Part shown: positions 41,040 to 49,370 of the stretch, piece after piece
Layout of the letters: every line of letters begins with the position of its first letter
Numbering within the stretch: position 1 is the stretch's first letter
From: Pseudomonas sp. TCU-HL1
GTDB taxonomy: Bacteria > Pseudomonadota > Gammaproteobacteria > Pseudomonadales > Pseudomonadaceae
NCBI RefSeq assembly: GCF_001708505.1
Contig: NZ_CP015992.1
Coordinates: 6,180,008-6,244,007 of the forward strand
DNA: 64,000 bases
Direction of reading: 5' to 3'
Position numbers and translations under genes: made by a program
The notes under the pieces: generated by a model
Database searches by the model: none
The model's input: only the letters and a program-made list of their open reading frames with translations
What the model was told of the DNA's origin: nothing

Positions 41040-41933
41040 ATGAACGCCATCACCCTTCCGGATATCGCCGCCCAAACCACATCGCCGACGCTGCCGCTGG
41101 ACTGGGTCGGCATGTGCGGCGTCGCCCTACCGCTGATCCTGGAAGGCCGGTGCATCACCGCCCATGCCGATGCGGGTGTAAGCCTGGATGACGCCGGCGC
41201 CCGAGGCATTCACATGTCGCGGCTGTACCTGGCACTGGAGGCACTGGAACGGGAGGAGCTGACCACGGGTGCACTACGCCGAGTACTGGCGCGCTTCCTC
41301 GATAGCCACCTGGGCCTCTCCACTCGCGCCAGCATCCGGCTTCAGGGCAAGGCCTTGTTGAAGCGGCCAGCCTTGGTAAGCCCCCTGGCCGGATGGAAGG
41401 CATATCCCTTCGAGGTCAGCGCACGCAAGGATCGATGGGGGTTTCACGTGGAACTTCATCTTGAGCTGGCCTATTCGTCCACCTGTCCGTGCTCCGCCGC
41501 CCTCGCTCGGCAACTGATCCAGCAACGCTTCAGCGAGGACTTCGCCAACCGGCCACTGGAACTGGAGCAGGTGCTGACATGGCTGGGAGGCAGCCAGGGC
41601 ATCGTCGCTACGCCACACAGTCAACGCAGCAGCGCACAACTCTGGGTGCGCCTGGGCGCGGGTGAGGATATCCCGCTGCGCCGGCTGGCCGACTTGGCGG
41701 AGCAGGCCCTGGGCACTGCGGTGCAAACGGCGGTAAAGCGTGCGGACGAACAGGCCTTCGCCCTGGCGAATGGCCAGAACCTGATGTTTTGCGAAGATGC
41801 TGCAAGGCGCCTGAGCGACGCCTTGCAGGGGCAGGATTGGCTGACGGGCTTCCGGTTGCGCGTCGTGCACGCGGAAAGCCTCCACGCGCACGACGCCGTT
41901 GCCGAGTACCGCTGGAACTACTCGGCGGAGTAG
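41040..41933 (+). CDS. folE2: GTP cyclohydrolase FolE2 (type IB)
   Basis: This 297-residue enzyme converts GTP to dihydroneopterin triphosphate, the first step of folate synthesis, without needing zinc. The FolE2 signatures are readable: WVGMCGVALPL, the conserved STCPCSAALAR with the metal cysteine, ATPHSQRSSAQLWV and the C-terminal LRVVHAESLHAHDAVA. It backs up zinc-dependent FolE during zinc starvation, which fits the Zur box 28 bp upstream and the divergent dksA2 operon. Its last 16 bp overlap the convergent methyltransferase gene. A parS-like site lies inside it. Confidence 0.94.
   Translation: MNAITLPDIAAQTTSPTLPLDWVGMCGVALPLILEGRCITAHADAGVSLDDAGARGIHMSRLYLALEALEREELTTGALRRVLARFLDSHLGLSTRASIRLQGKALLKRPALVSPLAGWKAYPFEVSARKDRWGFHVELHLELAYSSTCPCSAALARQLIQQRFSEDFANRPLELEQVLTWLGGSQGIVATPHSQRSSAQLWVRLGAGEDIPLRRLADLAEQALGTAVQTAVKRADEQAFALANGQNLMFCEDAARRLSDALQGQDWLTGFRLRVVHAESLHAHDAVAEYRWNYSAE
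41441..41454. promoter_or_regulatory. parS-like ParB-binding site inside folE2
   Basis: GTTTCACGTGGAAC matches the parS core GTTNCACGTGNAAC completely and differs from the perfect palindrome GTTCCACGTGGAAC by one base. parA and parB are encoded 13-15 kb away in the same window, and parS sites normally cluster near the origin. Confidence 0.6.
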
Positions 41934-43108
41934 ATATCCCCGCGACTCCACGGTAATTCATGGGAGCCGCTGGCATGGGGTTTGGTCGCAAGAATCTGAT
42001 GCAGGTTGATCCAGCCCTTCTGGAAGGCATGGGAGCAACCCGCCAGGTACAGCCGCCAGATGCGCAGGGCCTGTTCCGGCACCAGCCTGGCCGCCTTGGC
42101 GAGGTTGGCCTCCAGGTTGGCGCTCCAGATTTCCAGGGTGCGCGCGTAATGCAACCGCAGGCTTTCCACATCCACCACCTCCATGCCGGCCAGGCTCAGC
42201 TCGGCCACCATGGTGGACAGGTGCGGCAGCTCGCCATGGGGGAAGACGTAGCGGTTGATGAAGTCGCCAGCACCGCGTCCCACCGGACGGCCGTCCGGAT
42301 GCCGGGCGGTGATGCCATGGTTCATGACCAGCCCACCATCGCGTACCGCGCCGAACAGGCGCTCACAATACACCGGCAGGTTGGCGTGACCGACGTGCTC
42401 GAACATGCCGACACTGACCACCTTATCGAAGCGGCCGTCCTGGGGCAGGTCGCGGTAGTCCAGCAGTTCCAGCTGGACCTGGTCGCTCAGCCGGTCGGCC
42501 TTGACCCGCTTACGGCCCAGTGCCAGCTGCTCACGGCTCAGGGTGATGCCAAACACCTTCACGCCGTATTCCCGGGCCGCGAAGCGCGCCAAACCGCCCC
42601 AGCCGCACCCCACATCCAGCAGGTACTCGCCAGCCTTGAGACGAAGCTTGCGGCAGAGGTGATGCAGCTTGGCCTGCTGGGCGCTGTAGAGGTCCTCGGT
42701 GCCGGTGGGGAAATAGGCACAGGAGTAGACCATCTCGCGGTCGAGCCAGAGGGCGTAGAAGTCGTTGGACAGGTCATAGTGATAGGAGATGGCTGCGGCA
42801 TCGGTAGCTTTGTCGTGGAACCCGCGCGCGGGCGTCGTCTCATCCTCCTCACCGACCAGCGCCTCGCTCAGTGCATCGCCTATCCGGATCACCTCTAGGA
42901 TCGGCCCAGCCAGCTCCAAGCGCCCTTCCACGTAAGCGGCCCCCAGCGTGCCGAGGCTCGGCCGGGTCAGTAGGGAAACCGCACTGGGGTCCTTCACCGT
43001 CATGGTCACGGTCGGATTCGGGCCGAGATCGATTTCCTTGCCGTCCCAAAGCTGCAGGCGTAACGGCAGTTTCAGGTCGCGCAGGACCGGTGGAAGTTGC
43101 GCAAGCAT
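41918..43108 (-). CDS. cyclopropane-fatty-acyl-phospholipid synthase family methyltransferase
   Basis: This 396-residue SAM-dependent enzyme belongs to the CFA synthase family, which methylenates unsaturated acyl chains in membrane lipids. The N-terminal lipid-binding part is followed by AISYHYDLSNDFYALWLD, MVYSCAYFPTG, the SAM motif LLDVGCGWGGLARFAAREYGV, GITLSREQL, and MFEHVGHANLPVYCERLF. The start at 43108 is preceded by GGAGGAG. As in other Pseudomonas it is adjacent to folE2 and glmS. A plain CFA synthase or a related lipid methyltransferase are both possible. Confidence 0.88.
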   Translation of the reverse strand: MLAQLPPVLRDLKLPLRLQLWDGKEIDLGPNPTVTMTVKDPSAVSLLTRPSLGTLGAAYVEGRLELAGPILEVIRIGDALSEALVGEEDETTPARGFHDKATDAAAISYHYDLSNDFYALWLDREMVYSCAYFPTGTEDLYSAQQAKLHHLCRKLRLKAGEYLLDVGCGWGGLARFAAREYGVKVFGITLSREQLALGRKRVKADRLSDQVQLELLDYRDLPQDGRFDKVVSVGMFEHVGHANLPVYCERLFGAVRDGGLVMNHGITARHPDGRPVGRGAGDFINRYVFPHGELPHLSTMVAELSLAGMEVVDVESLRLHYARTLEIWSANLEANLAKAARLVPEQALRIWRLYLAGCSHAFQKGWINLHQILATKPHASGSHELPWSRGDIYSAE

Positions 43109-43202
43109 GGGAACTCCTCCTTTACCAAGAACACTGGAAAGGTAGACCACCTTGGGCCGTTGTCAGGCGATCGAGTTGATAGCCGCCAATAATCTGGATA
43201 AC

Positions 43203-43228
43203 AAAAAGCCCGGCGAACCGGGCTTTTT
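43203..43228 (-). terminator. intrinsic terminator of glmS
   Basis: AAAAAGCCCGG pairs with CCGGGCTTTTT around CGAA. The hairpin is flanked by A and T runs on the two strands, so it works in both directions. It lies 18 bp beyond the glmS stop. Confidence 0.92.
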
Positions 43229-43308
43229 CAGCTCGAAGTGCCTAATTATTCGACAGTTACAGACTTCGCGAGGTTTCGCGGCTGATCGACATCAGTGCCT
43301 TTGAGCAC
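43221..43308 (-). other. attTn7 target region at the 3' end of glmS (unoccupied)
   Basis: The last codons of glmS encode LKGTDVDQPRNLAKSVTVE, the conserved segment recognised by TnsD. Tn7 insertion would fall about 25 bp beyond the stop, near 43221, inside the terminator. No Tn7-like end is present. Confidence 0.6.
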
Positions 43309-45096
43309 GGCAACGTAGTAGGACAGCAGCTGCAGCGGAATGGTGTAGAGGATCGGCGCCAGAGCGTCGTCGATGTGCGGCATCGCCACCACATGGGTAC
43401 CCTCGCCATTGTCGATCCCGGCCTCACGGTCAGCGAAGACTATCAGCTCACCACCGCGGGCACGTACTTCCTGCAGGTTGGACTTGAGCTTCTCGACCAG
43501 CTCGTTGTTCGGCGCCACGGTCACCACCGGCATGTCGCTGTCCACCAGGGCCAGCGGCCCGTGCTTGAGCTCACCGGCAGGGTAGGCCTCAGCGTGGATG
43601 TAGGAGATTTCCTTGAGCTTGAGCGAACCTTCCATTGCCACCGGGTACTGGGCGCCACGGCCGAGGAACAGGGTGTGGTGCTTCTCGGCGAACAACTCGG
43701 CGACCTTCTCGATGGTCTTGTCCATTGCCAAGGCCTCACCCAGGCGAGTTGGCAGGCGGCGCAGCTCTTCCACCAGACCAGCTTCCACGCCCGCTTCCAG
43801 GGTGCCGCGTACCTGGCCCAAGGACAGGGTCAGCAGCATCAGGCCAACAAGCTGGGTGGTGAACGCCTTGGTGGACGCCACGCCAATCTCTGGACCGGCC
43901 TGGGTCAGCAGGGTCAGGTCGGATTCGCGCACCAGAGAGCTGGTGCCGACGTTGCAGATAGCCAGGCTGGCCAGGTAACCCCGTTCTCCTCTGGAAAACT
44001 CCTTGGCGTTACGCAGGGCGGCCAGGGTGTCGGCGGTCTCGCCGGACTGGGAGATGGTGACGAACAGGGTATCCGGCTGCACCACCACCTTGCGGTATCG
44101 GAACTCGCTGGCCACTTCGATCTGGCAAGGGATGCCGGCCAGACCTTCCAGCCAGTAACGGGCGACCATGCCGGCGTGGTAGCTGGTACCGCAGGCCACG
44201 ATCTGCACATTGCGCACCTTGGCGAAGAGTTCGGCGGCGCGTGGGCCGAACGCGTTGACCAGCACATGGTCGGCGCCCAGGCGGCCTTCCAGGGCGCGTT
44301 GCACCACCTTGGGCTGCTCATGGACTTCCTTGAGCATGAAATGGCGGAACTCGCCCTTGTCGGCGGCTTCGGCGCCTTCGTGGTACTGAACCTGCTCACG
44401 CTGCACAGCGCGGCCCTGCTGATCCCAGATCTGCACGCTGTCGCGGCGGATTTCGGCGATGTCGCCCTCTTCCAGATAGATGAAGCGGTCGGTGACCTGA
44501 CGCAGGGCGAGCTGGTCGGAGGCGAGGAAGTTCTCGCCCAGGCCCAGGCCGATCACCAGCGGGCTGCCACTGCGAGCCGCGAGCAGGCGATCCGGCTGGC
44601 TGGCGCTGATCACAGCCAGGCCATAAGCACCGTGCAATTCCGGCACCGCCGCCTTCAGCGCATCGGCCAGGTCAGGAATGGTCTTCAGCTTGTGATGAAG
44701 CAGGTGCACGATGACTTCGGTATCGGTGTCCGAAGTGAAGACGTAACCGAGGTCCTTGAGTTGCTCACGCAGGGCTTCGTAGTTCTCGATAATGCCGTTG
44801 TGCACCACGGCCAGTTGGTGAGTGGAGAAATGCGGGTGGGCATTGCGCTCGCTGGGTGCACCGTGGGTGGCCCAGCGGGTGTGGGCGATGCCCAGGCGAC
44901 CGATCAGCGGCTGTTCGGCCAGAGCCTGCTCCAGCTCGGCAACCTTGCCCACGCGGCGGCGGCGGTCCAGTTGGCCGTCGTTGGTGAAGACGGCCACACC
45001 GGCGCTGTCATAGCCACGGTATTCAAGGCGCTTCAGGCCTTCGACCAGGATTGGGGTGATATTGCGCTCGGCGATTGCGCCAACGATGCCACACAT
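43246..45096 (-). CDS. glmS: glutamine-fructose-6-phosphate aminotransferase
   Basis: This enzyme makes glucosamine 6-phosphate from fructose 6-phosphate and glutamine, the first committed step to UDP-GlcNAc. It has an N-terminal class-II glutaminase domain (catalytic Cys2 in MCGIVGAI, HTRWATHG) and two SIS domains (CGTSYHAG, ISQSGETADTLAALRNAKE, GRGAQYPVAMEGSLKLKEISYIHAEAYPAGELKHGP). It is 616 residues, about five longer than I recall for Pseudomonas. The excess is a 15-bp insertion at 43984-43998 (residues FSRGE). It follows glmR by 15 bp. Confidence 0.97.
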   Translation of the reverse strand: MCGIVGAIAERNITPILVEGLKRLEYRGYDSAGVAVFTNDGQLDRRRRVGKVAELEQALAEQPLIGRLGIAHTRWATHGAPSERNAHPHFSTHQLAVVHNGIIENYEALREQLKDLGYVFTSDTDTEVIVHLLHHKLKTIPDLADALKAAVPELHGAYGLAVISASQPDRLLAARSGSPLVIGLGLGENFLASDQLALRQVTDRFIYLEEGDIAEIRRDSVQIWDQQGRAVQREQVQYHEGAEAADKGEFRHFMLKEVHEQPKVVQRALEGRLGADHVLVNAFGPRAAELFAKVRNVQIVACGTSYHAGMVARYWLEGLAGIPCQIEVASEFRYRKVVVQPDTLFVTISQSGETADTLAALRNAKEFSRGERGYLASLAICNVGTSSLVRESDLTLLTQAGPEIGVASTKAFTTQLVGLMLLTLSLGQVRGTLEAGVEAGLVEELRRLPTRLGEALAMDKTIEKVAELFAEKHHTLFLGRGAQYPVAMEGSLKLKEISYIHAEAYPAGELKHGPLALVDSDMPVVTVAPNNELVEKLKSNLQEVRARGGELIVFADREAGIDNGEGTHVVAMPHIDDALAPILYTIPLQLLSYYVAVLKGTDVDQPRNLAKSVTVE

Positions 45097-45111
45097 GGCT
45101 GTTCTCCTCTC

Positions 45112-45879
45112 TCAATCAATGCGCGCGCAGATCAACCTGATCCCGCGCGCAGCTATCTGTTCACGCGCTTCGGCAGAAAGGCGCTCATCGGTAATCAGGG
45201 TGTGGATGCTGCTCCAGGGCAGCTCCAGATTGGGAATGCGCCGCCCAACCTTGTCGGACTCGGCCATGACGATCACTTCGCGGGCCACTTCGGCCATGAC
45301 CCGCGAGAGGCCCAACAGTTCATTGAAGGTGGTGGTGCCACGCTGCAGGTCGATGCCATCGGCACCGATGAACAGCTGGTCGAAATCGTAGGAACGCAGG
45401 ACCTGTTCAGCCACCTGGCCCTGGAAGGACTCCGAGTGCGGGTCCCAGGTACCTCCGGTCATCAGCAGGACCGGCTCGTGCTCCTGCTCGCGCAGGGCGT
45501 TGGCGACGCTCAGGGAGTTGGTCATGACCACCAGGCCGGGCTTGTGTCCGAGTTCCGGAATCATCGCCGCAGTGGTGCTGCCACTGTCGATGATGATGCG
45601 CGCGTGCTCGCGTATACAGCCGACGGCCGCGCGGGCGATGGCGAGCTTGTAGGACGACACCGGCTGGTTACCTTCGCCGATCAGCTCCTGCGGCATGGGC
45701 ACAGCACCGCCGTAGCGACGCAGCAGCAAGCCGTTCTTCTCGAGGGCAGTGAGATCCTTGCGGATGGTCACTTCGGAAGTGGCGAAGGCTTTGGCCAACT
45801 CGTCGACACTCACCTCGCCCTGCTCGTCGAGCAGGGCGAGGATCGCGTGGCGGCGTTGAGGAGTATTGCGTTTCGTCAT
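45112..45879 (-). CDS. glmR: DeoR family regulator GlmR
   Basis: This 255-residue regulator has a DeoR helix-turn-helix (residues 5-60, RRHAILALLDEQGEVSVDELAKAFATSEVTIRKDLTALEKNGLLLRRYGGAV) and a sugar-phosphate sensor domain with the DSGSTT motif and TNSLSVANAL. It lies directly upstream of glmS and downstream of glmU, and in P. aeruginosa the homologue influences amino-sugar metabolism and antibiotic tolerance. I use the ATG at 45879; a TTG one codon earlier is possible. Upstream, repeats of TTTCG and CGAAA around 45881-45902 may be its operator. Confidence 0.92.
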   Translation of the reverse strand: MTKRNTPQRRHAILALLDEQGEVSVDELAKAFATSEVTIRKDLTALEKNGLLLRRYGGAVPMPQELIGEGNQPVSSYKLAIARAAVGCIREHARIIIDSGSTTAAMIPELGHKPGLVVMTNSLSVANALREQEHEPVLLMTGGTWDPHSESFQGQVAEQVLRSYDFDQLFIGADGIDLQRGTTTFNELLGLSRVMAEVAREVIVMAESDKVGRRIPNLELPWSSIHTLITDERLSAEAREQIAARGIRLICARID

Positions 45880-45956
45880 CAACGAAAGTTTCGTTTCGAA
45901 AGATAATGGCGCGAATCAAAACCTAACGAAGCTTTTGCGTCAACCCCGAAAACGAC

Positions 45957-45981
45957 AAAAGGCGGCCTTAGCCGCCTTTTT
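45957..45981 (-). terminator. intrinsic terminator of glmU
   Basis: AAAAGGCGGC and GCCGCCTTTTT pair around CTTA, giving a bidirectional terminator between glmU and glmR. A perfect DnaA box lies next to it at 45997-46005. Confidence 0.9.
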
Positions 45982-46024
45982 CGTATGGTTCATGAGTTAT
46001 CCACAACCCAGGTTTTCCGCAACC

Positions 46025-47389
46025 TTACTTCTTGATTTTCAGCGGGCGCTTCCAGCCTTCGATGTTGCGCTGCTTGGCGCGGCCGACGGCCAGACTGTTG
46101 GCTGGCACATCCTGGGTGATGGTGGAGCCGGCACCCGTGGTGGCGCCATCGCCCAGGGTGACCGGGGCCACCAGGGAGCTGTTGGAACCGATGAAGACAT
46201 CCTCGCCCATTACGGTGCGGAACTTGTTGGCGCCGTCATAGTTGCAGGTGATGGTACCAGCGCCGATGTTGGTCCGCGCGCCGATCTCGGCGTCGCCCAG
46301 GTAAGCCAGGTGACCGGCCTTGGCGCCCTCACCCATAACGGCGTTCTTCAGTTCAACGAAGTTGCCCACATGGGCCTTGGCCCCCAGCACCGCGCCGGGA
46401 CGCAAGCGGGCGAACGGACCGCAATCGGCACCCTCACCCAACTCGGCACCTTCCAGATGGCTGTTGGCCTTGACCACCGCGCCACGGCGCAGGGTGGTGT
46501 CCTTGATGACGCAGTTGGGGCCGATCTGCACACCGTCCTCGATCACGACAGTACCTTCGAGGATGACATTCACGTCGATCAGAACGTCGCGGCCCACGGT
46601 GGCTTCCCCACGCAGATCGAAACGCGCCGGGTCCAGCAGGGTCACGCCCTGGGCCATCAGGCGGCGGGCAGCGCGCTTCTGGTAGTGGCGCTCCAGTTCG
46701 GAGAGCTGGATGCGGTCGTTGGCACCCTGCACTTCCATGGCGTCATGAGGGTGCTCGGTGGCCACTACCAGGCCGTCGGCGACGGCCATGGCGATGACGT
46801 CGGTCAGGTAGTACTCGCCCTGTGCGTTGTTGTTGGATAGACGGCCCAGCCAATCGGCCAGGTGCTTTCCAGGCACCGCGAGGATGCCGGTGTTGCCTTC
46901 GCGAATGGCGCGCTGTTCGGTGGTAGCGTCCTTGTGCTCGACGATGGCCTTCACCACGCCGGCAGCGTCGCGAACAATGCGGCCATAACCGGTGGGGTCA
47001 TCCAGCTCGACGGTAAGCAGGGCAAGCTGGTCGTCCCGCACCTTTTCCAGCAGGCGCTGCAGGGTTTCAAGTTCGATCAGCGGCACATCCCCGTAAAGAA
47101 TCAGCACGCGCTCGGCGGACAACTGCGGCAGGGCCTGGGCGACAGCGTGGCCCGTACCCAGTTGTTCGGCCTGGAGGACGAAGTTCAGGTCGTCTGCTGC
47201 CAGCCGCTCGCGTACGGTCTCGGCGCCATGGCCGATGACTACGTGGATGCCTTGGGGCTGGAGCTTGCGGGCGGTGTCGATGACGTGGCCGAGCATGGCC
47301 TTGCCGGCCACCGGGTGCAGGACCTTGGGCAGGGCCGAACGCATGCGCGTGCCCTGGCCGGCGGCGAGGATGACGATATCGAGGGACAT
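46025..47389 (-). CDS. glmU: bifunctional GlcNAc-1-phosphate uridyltransferase / glucosamine-1-phosphate acetyltransferase
   Basis: The enzyme acetylates glucosamine 1-phosphate and then forms UDP-GlcNAc, the precursor of peptidoglycan and lipopolysaccharide. The N-terminal pyrophosphorylase domain shows VILAAGQGTRMRSALPKVLH, YGDVPLI and GEYYLTDV. The C-terminal left-handed beta-helix has hexapeptide repeats (IGPNCVIKDTTLRRGAVVKANSHLEGAELG) and ends with the acetyl-CoA region. The 454-residue form from MSLDIVIL is normal; the four extra upstream codons are not needed. It lies just beyond the ATP synthase operon terminator. Confidence 0.97.
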   Translation of the reverse strand: MSLDIVILAAGQGTRMRSALPKVLHPVAGKAMLGHVIDTARKLQPQGIHVVIGHGAETVRERLAADDLNFVLQAEQLGTGHAVAQALPQLSAERVLILYGDVPLIELETLQRLLEKVRDDQLALLTVELDDPTGYGRIVRDAAGVVKAIVEHKDATTEQRAIREGNTGILAVPGKHLADWLGRLSNNNAQGEYYLTDVIAMAVADGLVVATEHPHDAMEVQGANDRIQLSELERHYQKRAARRLMAQGVTLLDPARFDLRGEATVGRDVLIDVNVILEGTVVIEDGVQIGPNCVIKDTTLRRGAVVKANSHLEGAELGEGADCGPFARLRPGAVLGAKAHVGNFVELKNAVMGEGAKAGHLAYLGDAEIGARTNIGAGTITCNYDGANKFRTVMGEDVFIGSNSSLVAPVTLGDGATTGAGSTITQDVPANSLAVGRAKQRNIEGWKRPLKIKK

Positions 47390-47442
47390 GGAGGGAATCA
47401 CCGAATCAGGCTGGTAAGCGAAAACCGGAATGCCGGAAAAGA

Positions 47443-47468
47443 AAAAGGGTAGCCAAGGCTACCCTTTT
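47443..47468 (-). terminator. intrinsic terminator of the ATP synthase operon
   Basis: A 12-bp perfect stem AAAAGGGTAGCC/GGCTACCCTTTT with a 2-base AA spacer lies between atpC and glmU, 27 bp after the atpC stop. Confidence 0.92.
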
Positions 47469-47494
47469 ACCTCTCTGCAATGAAGTGCGGTGGA

Positions 47495-47920
47495 TCAGCC
47501 GCCGAACTTCTTGCGGATCTGCTGGACGGTGCGCAGCTGGGCTGCGGCCTCGGCCAGTCGAGCAGCAGCGGCCGAGTAGTCGAACTCCGCGCCCTTCTCG
47601 TGCAGGGCCTTCTCAGCAGCCTTGAGGGACTCCTGAGCAGCAGCTTCGTCCAGGTCGCTGGCGCGTAGCACGGTGTCGGCAAGAACCTTCACCATGTTCG
47701 GCTGGACCTCGAGGAAACCACCGGAGATGTAATACACCTCCTCCTCACCACCCTGCTTGACCAGGCGGATGGGGCCCGGCTTGAGGTCAGTGATCAGCGG
47801 GGCGTGGCCCGGCGCGATACCCAGATCGCCGAGGTTGCCGTGCGCAATCACCATCTCCACCAGACCGGAGAAGATCTCCGCTTCGGCGCTGACGATATCG
47901 CAATGGACAGTAATAGCCAT
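47495..47920 (-). CDS. atpC: ATP synthase F1 epsilon subunit
   Basis: This 141-residue central-stalk subunit regulates F1 activity. It has an N-terminal beta-sandwich (VHCDIVSAEAEIFSGLVEMVIAHGNLGDLGIAPGHAPLITDLKPGPIRL) and a C-terminal two-helix hairpin rich in Ala and Glu. It is the last gene of the atpIBEFHAGDC operon, 43 bp after atpD. Confidence 0.97.
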   Translation of the reverse strand: MAITVHCDIVSAEAEIFSGLVEMVIAHGNLGDLGIAPGHAPLITDLKPGPIRLVKQGGEEEVYYISGGFLEVQPNMVKVLADTVLRASDLDEAAAQESLKAAEKALHEKGAEFDYSAAAARLAEAAAQLRTVQQIRKKFGG

Positions 47921-47963
47921 ACGCTTGCCTCACGTAAGCGCCCGTTGCCGGGCGCTCAGGGGG

Positions 47964-49340
47964 TTACAGTTTCTTCGCTTTCTCGATGGCTTCTTCGATG
48001 CCGCCGACCATGTAGAACGCCTGCTCGGGCAGGTGGTCGTAGTCACCGTTGAGGATGCCTTTGAAGCCAGCGATGGTGTCCTTCAGCGACACGTACTTAC
48101 CCGGGGAACCGGTGAAGACTTCGGCCACGAAGAACGGCTGGGACAGGAAGCGCTGGATCTTACGAGCACGGTTAACGAGCTGCTTGTCCGCTTCGGACAG
48201 TTCGTCCATACCCAGGATCGCGATGATGTCCTTCAGTTCCTTGTAACGCTGCAGAACGTACTGGACGCCACGAGCGGTCTCGTAGTGGTCCTGACCGATC
48301 ACCAGCGGGTCCAGCTGGCGGGAGGTCGAGTCCAGCGGGTCAACGGCCGGGTAGATACCCAGGGACGCGATGTCACGGGACAGTACGACGGTGGCGTCCA
48401 GGTGGGCGAAGGTGGTCGCCGGGGACGGGTCGGTCAGGTCGTCCGCAGGAACGTATACGGCCTGGATGGAGGTGATCGAGCCGGTCTTGGTGGAGGTGAT
48501 GCGCTCCTGCAGAACGCCCATTTCCTCGGCCAGGGTCGGCTGGTAACCCACAGCGGACGGCATACGACCCAGCAGCGCGGATACTTCGGTACCGGCCAGG
48601 GTGTAACGGTAGATGTTGTCGACGAACAGCAGAACGTCGCGGCCTTCGTCACGGAACTTCTCGGCCATGGTCAGGCCGGTCAGTGCAACGCGCAAACGGT
48701 TGCCCGGCGGCTCGTTCATCTGGCCGTATACCAGGGCCACTTTGTCCAGAACGTTGGAATCCTTCATCTCGTGGTAGAAGTCGTTACCCTCACGAGTACG
48801 CTCACCCACGCCGGCGAACACAGAGTAACCGCTGTGCTCGATCGCGATGTTACGGATCAGTTCCATCATGTTTACGGTCTTGCCTACACCGGCGCCACCG
48901 AACAAGCCGACCTTACCGCCTTTGGCGAAGGGGCAGACCAGGTCGATTACCTTGATGCCGGTTTCCAGCAGCTCGTTGCCGCCCGCCTGCTCGGCATAGG
49001 ACGGAGCGTCGCGGTGGATAACCCAGCGCTCTTCTTCGCCGATGGGGCCGGCTTCGTCGATGGGGTTGCCCAGCACGTCCATGATGCGGCCCAGGGTCGC
49101 TTTACCGACCGGGACGGCAATGGCCTTGCCAGTGTTGGTGACGCCCAGGCCACGCTTGAGGCCTTCGGTCGAACCCATTGCGATGGAACGAACCACGCCG
49201 TCGCCCAGCTGCTGCTGAACTTCCAGGGTGGTTTCGACGCCGCTGACATTCAGCGCGTCGTAGACGTTCGGCACCTGATCACGCGGGAATTCCACGTCGA
49301 TAACGGCGCCGATGATTTGAACGATACGTCCGCTACTCAT
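47964..49340 (-). CDS. atpD: ATP synthase F1 beta subunit
   Basis: This 458-residue catalytic subunit shows the P-loop GGAGVGKT, the catalytic GERTREGNDFYHEM, the Walker B LLFVDNIYRYT, and the conserved RMPSAVGYQPTLAEEMG with DDLTDPSPATTFAHLD. It alternates with alpha in the F1 head and carries the catalytic sites. Spacing and order (after atpG, before atpC) are canonical. Confidence 0.98.
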   Translation of the reverse strand: MSSGRIVQIIGAVIDVEFPRDQVPNVYDALNVSGVETTLEVQQQLGDGVVRSIAMGSTEGLKRGLGVTNTGKAIAVPVGKATLGRIMDVLGNPIDEAGPIGEEERWVIHRDAPSYAEQAGGNELLETGIKVIDLVCPFAKGGKVGLFGGAGVGKTVNMMELIRNIAIEHSGYSVFAGVGERTREGNDFYHEMKDSNVLDKVALVYGQMNEPPGNRLRVALTGLTMAEKFRDEGRDVLLFVDNIYRYTLAGTEVSALLGRMPSAVGYQPTLAEEMGVLQERITSTKTGSITSIQAVYVPADDLTDPSPATTFAHLDATVVLSRDIASLGIYPAVDPLDSTSRQLDPLVIGQDHYETARGVQYVLQRYKELKDIIAILGMDELSEADKQLVNRARKIQRFLSQPFFVAEVFTGSPGKYVSLKDTIAGFKGILNGDYDHLPEQAFYMVGGIEEAIEKAKKL

Positions 49341-49370
49341 ATCTGGTTCCTCTAAATATATGAACCGGTC

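Noticed and set aside
43109..43245. glmS ribozyme/riboswitch
   Set aside because: The glmS ribozyme is a Gram-positive leader element; here the gap upstream of glmS is only 15 bp after glmR and the downstream gap holds just the terminator.
43375..45906. 843-codon plus-strand frame opposite glmS and glmR
   Set aside because: It spans two well-supported minus-strand genes and their gap, and reads as low-complexity antisense sequence.
49012..49022. GGTGGATAA in atpD as a DnaA box
   Set aside because: It has a mismatch at the first base and lies in strongly conserved protein-coding sequence; not counted.
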